In this document: positions 6,773 to 13,902 of the stretch, in pieces
Numbering within the stretch: the first letter of the stretch is position 1
Layout of the letters: each line of letters starts with the position of its first letter
Assembly (NCBI GenBank): GCA_937958145.1
Contig: CALGOE010000103.1
Coordinates: forward strand, 1-23,986
Length of the DNA: 23,986 nucleotides
From: an uncultured Desulfobacca sp.
GTDB lineage: Bacteria > Desulfobacterota > Desulfobaccia > Desulfobaccales > Desulfobaccaceae
Direction: 5' to 3'
The notes under the pieces: generated by a model
Seen by the model: only the letters and a program-made list of their open reading frames with translations
Databases searched by the model: none
What the model was told of the DNA's origin: nothing
Program-made: the position numbers and the translations under genes

Positions 6773-9232
6773 ATGGGCACAAGAGAAGAAAAATTTATCC
6801 TCTGGTTTGATGAAATCGGCATGGCGGACATCCATCTGGTGGGGGCGAAAATCGCCTCGTTGGGGGATCTGATCCGCAACCTGGCTGCCAAAAGTATCCT
6901 GGTCCCCAACGGTTTTGCCATTACCGCGGCTGCGTACCGCTATTTTCTGAAAACAGCCGGCATCGAAAAAAGTATCCGCCAGGTTCTGAACGGTCTCAAC
7001 CCTGCTGATCTCAATGAGTTAGTCCGCAAAGGCCGCCGTATTCGCGACCTGATTTTGGACGCCCCCCTGCCCTCCGCCCTGGTCGCCGAGATCGGCAAGG
7101 CCTATGAAGACCTGGAAGATTTGTATGGCGTCTCGGGCACCGACCTGGACGTGGCGGTGCGCTCTTCAGCCGTGGCCGAGGCCCAGCCGGAGGCTATCTT
7201 CGGCGGTCAGCAGGAGACATTTTTAAACATCCGGGGCAAAATCTCCCTGATCCAGGCGGTCAAACGCTGTTTCGCCTCCCTGTTCACCAATCGGGCCATC
7301 AGCTACCGTTATGATAAGGGCATGGATCAGTTTGCCGTGGCCCTCTCCGTGGGGGTACAGAAAATGGTCCGCTCCGACGCCGCCTGCTCCGGGGTTCTGG
7401 CTACGGTGGACGCGGCCACAGGCTTCCCCGACGTGGTGGATATCACCGGCACCTACGGGCTGGGCGAAACTATTGTGCAGGGCCAGGTGACTCCCGATGA
7501 ATATCACGTCTTCAAGCCGACCCTGAAGATGGATAAGTATCCCATTATCAGCAAAAAGATGGGCGACCACAAGGTCAAGATGATCTACACCGACGATGAG
7601 ACCCGGCCGGTGCGGGTCCTGGCCACCTCCGAGGAAGAGCAGCGCCGTTTTGTCCTGACGGATGACGAGATCATCACCCTGGCCCGCTGGGCCTGTTACA
7701 TTGAGGATTATTACACCCAGGCCAGTGGTGTCTATCGGCCCATGGCCATCGAGTGGGCCAAAGACGGCGATGGCCTCCAGGTGGGCACCGGCCAGATGTA
7801 CATTGTCCAGGCCCAGCCCGAGACGGTTCATGCCCGCCGGGATCTTAGCGTCATCGAAACCTATCAGTTAAAGGAGAAAAGCCGGGTCATCGTCCAGGGG
7901 CAGGCCGTGGGGGCCAAGATCGGGCAGGGGCCGGCCCGCCTTATTGAGAGCTCCGCGGCCCTGGCCCAGTTCCAGCCCGGCGAGGTCCTGGTGACGGACA
8001 TGACCGATCCGGATTGGGAGCCTGTGATGCGCACCGCGGCAGCCATAGTCACCAACCGGGGCGGCCGGACGTGCCACGCTGCCATCGTCTCCCGGGAACT
8101 GGGTATCCCCTGCGTCATCGGCACGGAAAAGGCCACCAGCCTCATCCAGCCCGGCCAGAAGATCACCGTCAGTTGCGCCGAAGGCGAAGAGGGCAAAATC
8201 TACGATGGCCTGCTGGCTTATGAGGTGGAACGGGTTGATCTCAAGAGCCTGCCGCCCACCCGCACCCAGATCATGATGAATGTGGGCATGCCGGAAAAGG
8301 CCTTTCTGGACTGCCAGATCCCCAATAAGGGGGTGGGCTTGGCCCGGCAGGAGTTTATCATCAACTCCCACATCGGCATTCACCCCTTGGCTTTGATCCA
8401 CTATGAGCAACTCCAGGAGGAGGCGGCCACCAATCCCCGGCTGGCCGAAACCTTGAGCCAGATAGACGCCCGGACTTCCCTGTATAGTGACAAAAAAGAA
8501 TATTTCGTGGACCGCCTGGCCCAAGGTATTGCCCGCATCGCCGCGGCCTTTTATCCCAAAGAGGTGATTGTGCGCCTCTCCGACTTCAAATCCAACGAGT
8601 ACGCCAACCTCCTCGGGGGGTATCTCTTCGAACCGACGGAGTCCAATCCCATGCTGGGCTGGCGGGGCGCCTCCCGCTACTATGACCCCAAGTTCCAGCC
8701 GGCCTTTGCCCTGGAATGCCGGGCCTTGCGGCGGGTCCGCAATGATATGGGCCTGACCAATGTGAAAATTCTCGTCCCCTTCTGCCGGACCCCGGAAGAA
8801 GGCGTGCGGGTTTTGGAGTTAATGGAGACCATGGGACTGGTGCGGGGTCAGGATGGCCTGGAGGTCTATGTCATGGTGGAAGTCCCCAGCAACGTCCTCC
8901 TGGGCGAAGAATTCGCCAAGATTTTCGACGGATTCTCCATCGGCTCCAACGATTTGACCCAGCTTACCCTGGGGCTGGACCGGGATTCGGAACTGGTCTT
9001 TCATCTCTTTGACGAACGCCATCCCGCCATGCTGGGTATGATCAAGACCATTATTGATCTGGCCAAAAAACACGGCCGCAAGATCGGCATCTGCGGCCAG
9101 GCGCCCAGCGATTATCCGGAATTCGCCACCTTCCTGGTGGAGTGTGGCATTGATTCCATCAGCCTCACTCCGGACACGGTCATTAAAACCATGTTGGCCA
9201 TCGCCAAAAAGGAGCAGGAGCTCACTGCCTAG
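6773..9232 (+). CDS. ppsA: Phosphoenolpyruvate synthase (pyruvate, water dikinase)
   Basis: 819-residue cytoplasmic enzyme that converts pyruvate + ATP + water to PEP + AMP + phosphate, feeding gluconeogenesis. Three parts are seen. An N-terminal ATP-grasp nucleotide-binding domain occupies about residues 10-355, with DVAVRSSAVAEAQPEAIFGGQQETFLNI. A swivelling phosphohistidine domain follows, with the catalytic histidine H435 in GGRTCHAAIVSRELGIPCVIG. The C-terminal PEP/pyruvate TIM barrel has FSIGSNDLTQLTLGLDRDS and the catalytic cysteine C774 in GICGQAPSD. Its length is close to that of E. coli PpsA (792), and the arrangement matches PpsA and not the H-containing Enzyme I of the PTS or PPDK. 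The ATG has an AGGGAGGGAG Shine-Dalgarno. It appears monocistronic, with its own promoter and a long, structured upstream region suggesting regulation. The 3' side is followed by REP-like repeats. Confidence 0.97.
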   Translation: MGTREEKFILWFDEIGMADIHLVGAKIASLGDLIRNLAAKSILVPNGFAITAAAYRYFLKTAGIEKSIRQVLNGLNPADLNELVRKGRRIRDLILDAPLPSALVAEIGKAYEDLEDLYGVSGTDLDVAVRSSAVAEAQPEAIFGGQQETFLNIRGKISLIQAVKRCFASLFTNRAISYRYDKGMDQFAVALSVGVQKMVRSDAACSGVLATVDAATGFPDVVDITGTYGLGETIVQGQVTPDEYHVFKPTLKMDKYPIISKKMGDHKVKMIYTDDETRPVRVLATSEEEQRRFVLTDDEIITLARWACYIEDYYTQASGVYRPMAIEWAKDGDGLQVGTGQMYIVQAQPETVHARRDLSVIETYQLKEKSRVIVQGQAVGAKIGQGPARLIESSAALAQFQPGEVLVTDMTDPDWEPVMRTAAAIVTNRGGRTCHAAIVSRELGIPCVIGTEKATSLIQPGQKITVSCAEGEEGKIYDGLLAYEVERVDLKSLPPTRTQIMMNVGMPEKAFLDCQIPNKGVGLARQEFIINSHIGIHPLALIHYEQLQEEAATNPRLAETLSQIDARTSLYSDKKEYFVDRLAQGIARIAAAFYPKEVIVRLSDFKSNEYANLLGGYLFEPTESNPMLGWRGASRYYDPKFQPAFALECRALRRVRNDMGLTNVKILVPFCRTPEEGVRVLELMETMGLVRGQDGLEVYVMVEVPSNVLLGEEFAKIFDGFSIGSNDLTQLTLGLDRDSELVFHLFDERHPAMLGMIKTIIDLAKKHGRKIGICGQAPSDYPEFATFLVECGIDSISLTPDTVIKTMLAIAKKEQELTA

Positions 9233-9264
9233 AAGGGGGAAAGTGGTAGGAAGCAGTGGTCATT

Positions 9265-9417
9265 GGCCAGGTAAAAGGGATCAGCTGTTCATGGCAATAT
9301 GTTAGTAGCGCCGACCTCCAGGTCGGCGGCGCCTGAGGCCGGTGGCCAGGGAAAAGGGATCAGCTGTTCATGGCGATGTGTTAGTAGCGCCGACCTCCAG
9401 GTCGGCGGCGCCTGAGG
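9265..9417. repeat. Tandem pair of 74-bp REP-like units with internal palindromes
   Basis: Two near-identical units, 9265-9338 and 9344-9417, repeat with a period of 79 bp and differ at only three positions by eye. Each ends in a strong palindrome, CGCCGACCT-CC-AGGTCGGCG (9309-9328 and 9388-9407), followed by GCGCCTGAGG. The start of each unit (GTGGCCAG or TTGGCCAG) recurs a third time at about 9426-9436, next to heptamers of the type GTGGTCA. This is typical of intergenic, possibly transcribed, REP-type elements. No transposase is adjacent. Confidence 0.85.
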
Positions 9418-9462
9418 TTAGTGGTCAGTGGCCAGTAAGCTGCGCACCGTCAAGGGGTTGGG

Positions 9463-10071
9463 GTGCAACGGGATCGGCTGATCAGGTGGTTTTATCTGAG
9501 CATGCGCTGGCTCACCGGCCAGACCTTCCAGCGTTATTTCCGCCTCCAGGTGGAGGGCCTGGACCACTGGCCTGAGCGGGGCGCGGCCATTATCTGCCCC
9601 AAGCACCAGCGTTGGGAAGATGTGCCCATCGTCGGTCTGACCTTCCCCCGGCCGCTCTATTATGTGGCCAAGGTGGAGCTGTTTCAAAACCCGGCCAGCC
9701 GCCGGCTCTGCGAAGCCCTGGGCGGCATTCCCCTGGACCGGCGCTGCCCCCAGGCGACCCTGTCCACGTTCCGCACCCTGCTCACCCTCCTGCACCGCGG
9801 GGAGCAGCTCGTGCTGTTCCCCGAAGGGACCTATGTCCCCGAGGCAGTGGGACCGGGCAAACACCGGTTCATCCAACTGCTCTTGAGGCTCCAGAAACAC
9901 CTGCCGGAAAAGAGATTGCCCTTCCTGCCCCTGGGCCTTTCCTACCTGCCGGAACCGCCGGGCTACCGGGTCCTTGTGCGCCTGGGCCGGCCCTGCCAGG
10001 CCGCCGGGCCGGAGGCGGCTGCGGCTTTGACCGGCGAGATCATGGCGGCCATTGCCAGACTACAGCGGTGA
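9463..10071 (+). CDS. PlsC-type 1-acyl-glycerol-3-phosphate acyltransferase family protein
   Basis: 202-residue membrane-associated acyltransferase of the PlsC/LPLAT family, which moves fatty acyl groups onto lysophospholipids or related glycerol phosphates. The catalytic H-X4-D motif is H48...D53 in KHQRWEDVP. The substrate-binding FPEG motif is residues 119-122 in LVLFPEGTYVPE. Other PlsC blocks (YYVAKVELF, LGGIPLDRR) lie between them. There is no clear N-terminal membrane helix, as in many short bacterial members. The exact acceptor (lysophosphatidate or another lipid) cannot be told. I chose the GTG start at 9463 because AAGGGG lies 5 nt upstream and no earlier in-frame start gives a better site. 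It sits alone, flanked upstream by the REP-like units and downstream by a heptamer repeat tract, and converges with ubiE. Confidence 0.85.
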   Translation: MQRDRLIRWFYLSMRWLTGQTFQRYFRLQVEGLDHWPERGAAIICPKHQRWEDVPIVGLTFPRPLYYVAKVELFQNPASRRLCEALGGIPLDRRCPQATLSTFRTLLTLLHRGEQLVLFPEGTYVPEAVGPGKHRFIQLLLRLQKHLPEKRLPFLPLGLSYLPEPPGYRVLVRLGRPCQAAGPEAAAALTGEIMAAIARLQR

Positions 10072-10076
10072 GGCTG

Positions 10077-10116
10077 CAGTGGTCAGTGGGCAGTGGTTAG
10101 TGGGCAGTGGGCAGTG
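10077..10116. repeat. Heptanucleotide tandem repeat (CAGTGGK)
   Basis: Five and a half to six head-to-tail heptamers fill the gap between the convergent plsC-like and ubiE genes: CAGTGGT, CAGTGGG, CAGTGGT, TAGTGGG, CAGTGGG, CAGTG. Degenerate copies of the same heptamer occur upstream of plsC at about 9252-9262 and 9418-9438. Short tandemly repeated heptamers of this kind are known from several bacterial lineages, where copy number varies between strains. Confidence 0.8.
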
Positions 10117-10130
10117 AAAAAGGCGTTTCC

Positions 10131-10883
10131 TCACGAGACCGCCTTATCAGCCGGCGGCAATTCCCCTTCATCCTTGACCCCATAAAACAGGCCGACAATG
10201 CCCATCGTCAGGGTCTGCCAGTGGATATTTTGAAAGCCGGCCGCGGCCATGAATCGGGCAAAGGCCGGCGCTGTCGGGAAATTCAGGATAGATTCGGCCA
10301 GATAGCTGTAGGCAAAAGAATGGCGGGAAAAGAACCTGCCGACCAAAGGCAGCAGGCGGGTGAGGTAGAGGGCATAGACACCGGCCAGCAGACCGCGTGT
10401 GGGGGGCACAAACTCCAAAATGGCCACCATGCCACCGGGTTTTAACACCCGCTGCATTTCCCGCAAGGCCGCCGCATGGTCGGGAAGATTGCGCACTCCG
10501 AAGGCGATGGTGAGGGCAGCAAAAGTGCGGTCGGCAAAGGGCAGGGCCAAAGCATCCGCGGCCACCGGGACAATGCCCGGCCGGCCGCGGGCCGTCAATT
10601 TCTCCTGGCCTTTCAGGAGCATGGGGAGGCTGAAGTCCGCGGCGACAACCCGGGCCTGGGGGTGTTGCCGCATGATCTCCAGGGACACGTCCATTGTGCC
10701 GGCGGCCAGATCCAGGACCAGGGGCCGCGGCGGCAACCTGAGGCCCTGCACCAGAGCCCGGCGCCAATAGACGTCCTGCCCCAAACTCAGGCTGCGGTTG
10801 AGGAAATCATACCAGGGGACGATGCCCGAAAACATCTGCTCGATGCGCCGGGCGGACGAGGCTGAAGGCTGTAACTGCGACAT
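10131..10883 (-). CDS. ubiE: Ubiquinone/menaquinone C-methyltransferase (UbiE/MenG-like)
   Basis: About 250-residue class I SAM-dependent methyltransferase. Family members methylate demethylmenaquinone (MenG) and 2-polyprenyl-6-methoxy-1,4-benzoquinol (UbiE) at the last or late C-methylation step of respiratory quinone synthesis. Visible blocks are the N-terminal RRIEQMFSGIVPWYDFLNRSLSLGQDVYWRR, SAM motif I as VLDLAAGTMDVSLE, AFGVRNLPDHAAALREMQRVLKPGG (the UbiE signature region) and the C-terminal YSYLAESILNFP...GIVGLFYGVK. Motif I has GTMD where most members have GTGD. I chose the ATG at 10883 (MSQLQPSASS) because the conserved part starts soon after and the predicted promoter fits it. An ATG at 10892 is an alternative, and upstream in-frame codons to 10982 look non-conserved. 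In this setting menaquinone is the more likely substrate. Confidence 0.9.
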   Translation of the reverse strand: MSQLQPSASSARRIEQMFSGIVPWYDFLNRSLSLGQDVYWRRALVQGLRLPPRPLVLDLAAGTMDVSLEIMRQHPQARVVAADFSLPMLLKGQEKLTARGRPGIVPVAADALALPFADRTFAALTIAFGVRNLPDHAAALREMQRVLKPGGMVAILEFVPPTRGLLAGVYALYLTRLLPLVGRFFSRHSFAYSYLAESILNFPTAPAFARFMAAAGFQNIHWQTLTMGIVGLFYGVKDEGELPPADKAVS

Positions 10884-10890
10884 AGCGCAC

Positions 10891-10919
10891 ATTGTGGGCT
10901 GTACCGGCCGGTTTGTCAA
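10891..10919 (-). promoter_or_regulatory. Promoter for ubiE
   Basis: On the minus strand TTGACA (10919-10914) is followed by 17 bp and CACAAT (10896-10891; 4 of 6 matches). Transcription would start at about 10884, directly at the chosen ATG (10883), so the mRNA may be leaderless. No Shine-Dalgarno is visible before the ATG, which agrees. Confidence 0.5.
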
Positions 10920-11007
10920 GAGGGGCCGGGGAAGTCCTGCCGGCGGTTCCCCAAGGAGAAATAACCGGAAGGAAAATGGCAACTTGGGAGGAAAAGTCTT
11001 TTTTTCA

Positions 11008-11036
11008 TTGACTCTTGCCCGGTTTATTGCTAATTA
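11008..11036 (+). promoter_or_regulatory. Sigma-70-type extended -10 promoter for folD
   Basis: TTGACT (11008-11013) is followed by 17 bp and TAATTA (11031-11036), with TGC directly before the -10. The sequence TTCATTGAC-N15-TGCTAATT is identical in its fixed parts and spacing to the predicted ppsA promoter. The start of transcription would be about 11043, giving a leader of about 42 nt. Confidence 0.6.
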
Positions 11037-11084
11037 ATGAAAAAATGCACAAAGGTTTACATCACAATCCCAAAGGAGAGGTAT

Positions 11085-11987
11085 ATGGCTGCCAAATTGA
11101 TCAAAGGGGCCGAGGTTGCGGCTCAGATTCGGGAAGAGTTAAAAAAAGAAGTAGACGACCTGAAGGCCAAACACAATATCACCCCTGGCCTGGTCACCAT
11201 TCTGGTGGGTGAGGATCCGGGTTCGGTCAGCTACGTCACCGCCAAACAGAAGACCGCCCATGAGTTGGGCTTCTATTCCGTGCAGGACAACCAGCCCACC
11301 ACCATTTCCGAGGCCGACCTGCTGGCCCTCATCGACAAGTACAACAAGGATCCCCAGATTCATGGCATCCTGGTGCAGTTGCCGCTGCCCAAAACCATTG
11401 ACACCAACAAAGTCCTCTATGCCATCGATCCCAACAAAGACGTGGATGCCTTCCACCCCGTAAATGTGGGCCGCATCCTCATCGGCCAGTATGCCTTCCT
11501 GCCCTGCACCCCGGCCGGCTGCCAGGAACTCATCGTGCGCAGCTATGGCGACCCCAAAGGCAAAGAAGTGGTCGTGGTGGGCCGCTCCAATATCGTGGGC
11601 AAACCCATGGTGGCCATCATGCTGCAGAAGCTCCCCGGCGCCAACGCCACAGTGACCTGCGTCCATACCGGCACCCCCAAAGACAAGATGATTGAGCACT
11701 GCCGTCGGGCCGATATCCTCATCGTGGCCGCCGGCGTGCCCAAATACGTGCAGGCCGACTGGGTCAAAGAAGGGGCTTGTGTCATCGACGTGGGCGTCAA
11801 CCGCATCGGCATCAGCGAAAAGACCGGCAAAGCCATTCTGGCCGGCGACGTGGATTTTGACGCGGTCAAGGAAAAGGCCTCCTACATCACCCCGGTACCC
11901 GGCGGTGTGGGCCCCATGACCATCACCATGCTCATGAAGAACACGGTCATGGCTGCGAAACTGGCTGCCGGCCTGATTAAAATCTAA
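11085..11987 (+). CDS. folD: Bifunctional methylenetetrahydrofolate dehydrogenase/cyclohydrolase FolD
   Basis: 300-residue cytoplasmic enzyme that interconverts 5,10-methylene-, 5,10-methenyl- and 10-formyl-tetrahydrofolate. It is central to one-carbon metabolism and, in anaerobes, often to the methyl branch of the Wood-Ljungdahl route. Visible family motifs are the catalytic YVTAKQK (Y50, K54), VQLPLPKTIDTNKVL, DVDAFHPVNVGR, PCTPAGC, the Rossmann-type GRSNIVGKPMV, DVGVNR and the C-terminal signature PVPGGVGPMTITMLMKNT. I chose the ATG at 11085 because AAGGAGAG lies about 5 nt upstream and the N-terminus MAAKLIKGAEVAAQI is canonical. An ATG at 11037 adds 16 unrelated residues. The gene is monocistronic, with its own promoter and a strong terminator 24 nt after the stop. 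Confidence 0.97.
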   Translation: MAAKLIKGAEVAAQIREELKKEVDDLKAKHNITPGLVTILVGEDPGSVSYVTAKQKTAHELGFYSVQDNQPTTISEADLLALIDKYNKDPQIHGILVQLPLPKTIDTNKVLYAIDPNKDVDAFHPVNVGRILIGQYAFLPCTPAGCQELIVRSYGDPKGKEVVVVGRSNIVGKPMVAIMLQKLPGANATVTCVHTGTPKDKMIEHCRRADILIVAAGVPKYVQADWVKEGACVIDVGVNRIGISEKTGKAILAGDVDFDAVKEKASYITPVPGGVGPMTITMLMKNTVMAAKLAAGLIKI

Positions 11988-12011
11988 CGTCTCTTCTCAA
12001 GATCTCGACAG

Positions 12012-12040
12012 GGGCGTCCCCAGGTGGACGCCCTTTTTTT
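12012..12040 (+). terminator. Rho-independent terminator of folD
   Basis: GGGCGTCC (12012-12019), a 6-nt loop and GGACGCCC (12026-12033) make a perfect 8-bp GC-rich stem followed by seven T residues (12034-12040). It begins 24 nt after the folD TAA and stops transcription running into the convergent DUF192 gene. Confidence 0.95.
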
Positions 12041-12061
12041 GTAAGGGCCGGGGAAGGGGCG

Positions 12062-12553
12062 TTATTTCTCCCAGGACAGGATGGCCCCGATCTGTATGCC
12101 GGTGGCGGCCACGAAGCCGGCCGGCACTTCCAGGACCAAGTCCACCGGCCCCGGCGAGGTAAAGGTCCCGGGGTCCTGGGGCTGCAGGTTTTCCTGGAAG
12201 CCGATGACCCGGTTCTGGTCAAGCCAGATGATGTCAATGGGGATGAGCATGCCCCGCATGCAAAAAGACTGCACCTGTCGTTCGGGAAGCAGAAAGAGCA
12301 TGCCGGTGCCCCAGGGCAGGTGACGGCGCCCGCCCAGGCCCAGATAGAGTTTTTCCGGGGAGGACACCACTTCGGCCCGGATCACGGTTTCTCCCAGGCG
12401 GACGGGGATGATGGGATTGCCGGCCGGTGAGAGGGCTGCCGGCAGGGCCGGTTTTCCTCCTGTCAGCACCAGCCAGAGAGCCAGGGCAAGGATGTTGATT
12501 GGGAGCCGCTTGCCTGGTGGGGGAAAAAGGGGGCCGTGGCGCCCAGAGGACAT
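12062..12553 (-). CDS. DUF192 family exported protein
   Basis: 163-residue protein with an N-terminal hydrophobic segment (about residues 18-31, PINILALALWLVLT), predicted to be a signal peptide or anchor, followed by one DUF192 domain. The recognisable pattern is YLGLGGRRHLPWGTGMLFLLP, then FCMRGMLIPIDIIWLDQNRVIGF and a C-terminal ...PAGFVAATGIQIGAIL. DUF192 proteins form small beta-rich folds, are common in bacteria and archaea, and have no established function. I chose the ATG at 12553 (MSSGRHGP), which overlaps the TGA of the upstream hemerythrin-like gene by one base (TGATG), a typical coupled arrangement. An ATG 12 nt earlier is possible. It ends the minus-strand gene string that begins with gmhA and faces the folD terminator. 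Confidence 0.85.
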   Translation of the reverse strand: MSSGRHGPLFPPPGKRLPINILALALWLVLTGGKPALPAALSPAGNPIIPVRLGETVIRAEVVSSPEKLYLGLGGRRHLPWGTGMLFLLPERQVQSFCMRGMLIPIDIIWLDQNRVIGFQENLQPQDPGTFTSPGPVDLVLEVPAGFVAATGIQIGAILSWEK

Positions 12554-13128
12554 CACAAATGGCATTTGCAGCCTTGAGCCTCCCAGGCAGCCACCAATGC
12601 TTCATAGTGAGCCATATCCCGGTCCTGGTCAAAGATCTGCATCTGCTGCAAAAGGGCCGCTTGTTCCGCCGGGGAGAAGTAGGCCAGGACCGGCAGGAAA
12701 AATTCCTGGTCCTCGGCGGCGATGTGGGCCGGATAAAATGTTACCAGGGCCTCCAGGCCGGTGAGGATGTCGGTCACGGCTTCCTCCTGCCCCTGAAGGA
12801 AGCGCTGGGTGGCGAAGGCTAATCTTTGGGTGGCCTCCCGTCCCCAGCGGTGCTCCGCCTGCAACTGCTGCAGGATCCGGCGGTGCGCCGGACTGAGTGG
12901 CTTCGCCTGCAGAGCTGCGAACAGGATTTCCTCTTCCTTGCCATGATGGCAGGCATCGGCATAATCCCGGAGAAAACTCACGGCCGCCTGGAGGAAGCGC
13001 GGTTCCACAAAGGCAAATTCGGGACTGACGGCAATATTGGCCTGCAGCCGGTCTTGTTCCTGGGCCATGAGACGGATCATTCTCTCGATCAAACGGTGCT
13101 CAATCATGAGCGGGGCGATGGGGAGCAT
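12553..13128 (-). CDS. Hemerythrin HHE-domain protein
   Basis: 191-residue, mostly helical protein with a hemerythrin/HHE cation-binding pattern. Candidate di-iron ligands are H11 (MIEHRLIE), H61 or H62 with E66 (CHHGKEEEILF), H93 (AEHRWGRE) and H135 with E139 (YPAHIAAEDQEFF). The spacing fits the four-helix bundle seen in proteins that bind oxygen or NO or store iron. The C-terminus ends in QGCKCHL, an extra cysteine pair that is not part of the bundle. In an anaerobe an oxygen- or nitrosative-stress role is plausible, but it is inference. The ATG at 13128 has no strong Shine-Dalgarno (GAAGG about 10 nt upstream); the in-frame ATG at residue 8 is an alternative. It is coupled to the DUF192 gene (TGATG) and follows the fmdB-like gene after a gap with two hairpins. 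Confidence 0.85.
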   Translation of the reverse strand: MLPIAPLMIEHRLIERMIRLMAQEQDRLQANIAVSPEFAFVEPRFLQAAVSFLRDYADACHHGKEEEILFAALQAKPLSPAHRRILQQLQAEHRWGREATQRLAFATQRFLQGQEEAVTDILTGLEALVTFYPAHIAAEDQEFFLPVLAYFSPAEQAALLQQMQIFDQDRDMAHYEALVAAWEAQGCKCHL

Positions 13129-13168
13129 GGGACGGGCCTTCGGGGTGGCGGCGGTTGAGCAATGGGAA

Positions 13169-13225
13169 CGGCTTCCGGCGGGGAGCCGTGATGGTCGGCG
13201 GAGAGGAGGTCTGGCCTCCTCTCCG
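13169..13225 (-). other. Two adjacent stable hairpins between fmdB-like and hemerythrin genes
   Basis: The first, 13199-13225, has an 11-bp perfect stem (CGGAGAGGAGG / CCTCCTCTCCG) with a 5-nt loop. It starts about 17 nt after the fmdB-like stop. The second, 13169-13188, has an 8-bp stem (CGGCTTCC / GGGAGCCG, one G-U pair) and a GGCG loop. There is no T-run on either strand. They may act as an intercistronic mRNA-stability or partial-termination element separating the four-gene gmhA block from the hemerythrin-DUF192 pair. Confidence 0.55.
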
Positions 13226-13242
13226 GGAGTTCGACCGGAAAA

Positions 13243-13467
13243 TTAATGACAGGTACTGCAACTGGTGGCCGCACAGCCGGTGCAGGAGGCGCCGCCGCCA
13301 GCGGAGGTGGCTGTTAACTTGGTGCCGATCTTGGCATTACAGGCGCTCATGAGGCGGACGCAGTTGTTTTTGTGGCACTGGGGGCACTCAACCGCAGGAT
13401 CGCTGCCAAAAACCAGTTTTTCAAAATCGGCGCCGCAGTCATTGCAATGGAACTCAAAAATGGGCAT
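13243..13467 (-). CDS. FmdB-family putative regulatory zinc-ribbon protein
   Basis: 74-residue small protein that begins MPIFEFHCNDCGADFEKLV, the hallmark of FmdB/CxxC_CXXC_SSSS proteins. Four metal-binding cysteines form the ribbon (C8-X2-C11 and CPQCHKNNC). The C-terminal tail is glycine-, serine- and cysteine-rich (ASCTGCAATSCSTCH), a feature often seen in family members. FmdB was first described as a regulator of formamidase/amidase genes, but most homologues have no proven role. The ATG at 13467 has AAGGAG about 11 nt upstream. It lies 54 nt after the cyclophilin-like gene on the same strand and is probably the last gene of the gmhA block before the hairpins. Confidence 0.85.
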   Translation of the reverse strand: MPIFEFHCNDCGADFEKLVFGSDPAVECPQCHKNNCVRLMSACNAKIGTKLTATSAGGGASCTGCAATSCSTCH

Positions 13468-13521
13468 GGGTGGAGGTTCTCCTTATACGTGTGAGAATCT
13501 GCCGGAACGGCAGTCAGGGCA

Positions 13522-13902
13522 TTAATCCTTGACGAATTCAACTTTTATTATAATACCGTCTCTGACCTCGCGCAAGCGCTGGATATCGCCGGATAATCTG
13601 CCGACGAGATTGACGGCGCTGGCCGGCCGGATCTCGCCGGGGCCGCTGATGGGCGTGGGACCGAAAAACAGGCAGAGTGCAGGGCCACGCGGCCAGTAGC
13701 CGATATCTCCCGGCTCTACAAGTTCCGAGGCCGTTTCGTCCAAGGGCTCCCGGACCGGGATGGTGAAATAGATTTCGTCACCCCAGGTATGCACCGTGGC
13801 CTCCAAAGGCAAAGCCGCGGCGATGGCCCGGGCGGTGGCCGTATCGTGCAGCTCTCCCCGGATGTCGACCGCCCCCGCCTGGAAACGAACGGTCACACCC
13901 AT
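13522..13902 (-). CDS. Cyclophilin-like fold protein (DUF369/TM1367-like)
   Basis: About 126-residue protein with the pattern of the cyclophilin-like domain of the TM1367 group: VRFQAGAVDIRGELHDTATARAIAAALPLEATVHTWGDEIYFTIPV, then ELVEPGDIGYWPRGPALCLFFGPTPIS and NLVGRLSGD. The fold is a small beta-barrel similar to peptidyl-prolyl isomerases, but the PPIase active-site residues are not conserved in this group and no activity is established. I chose the ATG at 13902 (MGVTVRF), with GGGGAGA about 8 nt upstream. It overlaps the end of the upstream DHS-like gene by 10 nt, so translation is probably coupled. The upstream in-frame ATG at 13923 would overlap more. Confidence 0.78.
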   Translation of the reverse strand: MGVTVRFQAGAVDIRGELHDTATARAIAAALPLEATVHTWGDEIYFTIPVREPLDETASELVEPGDIGYWPRGPALCLFFGPTPISGPGEIRPASAVNLVGRLSGDIQRLREVRDGIIIKVEFVKD

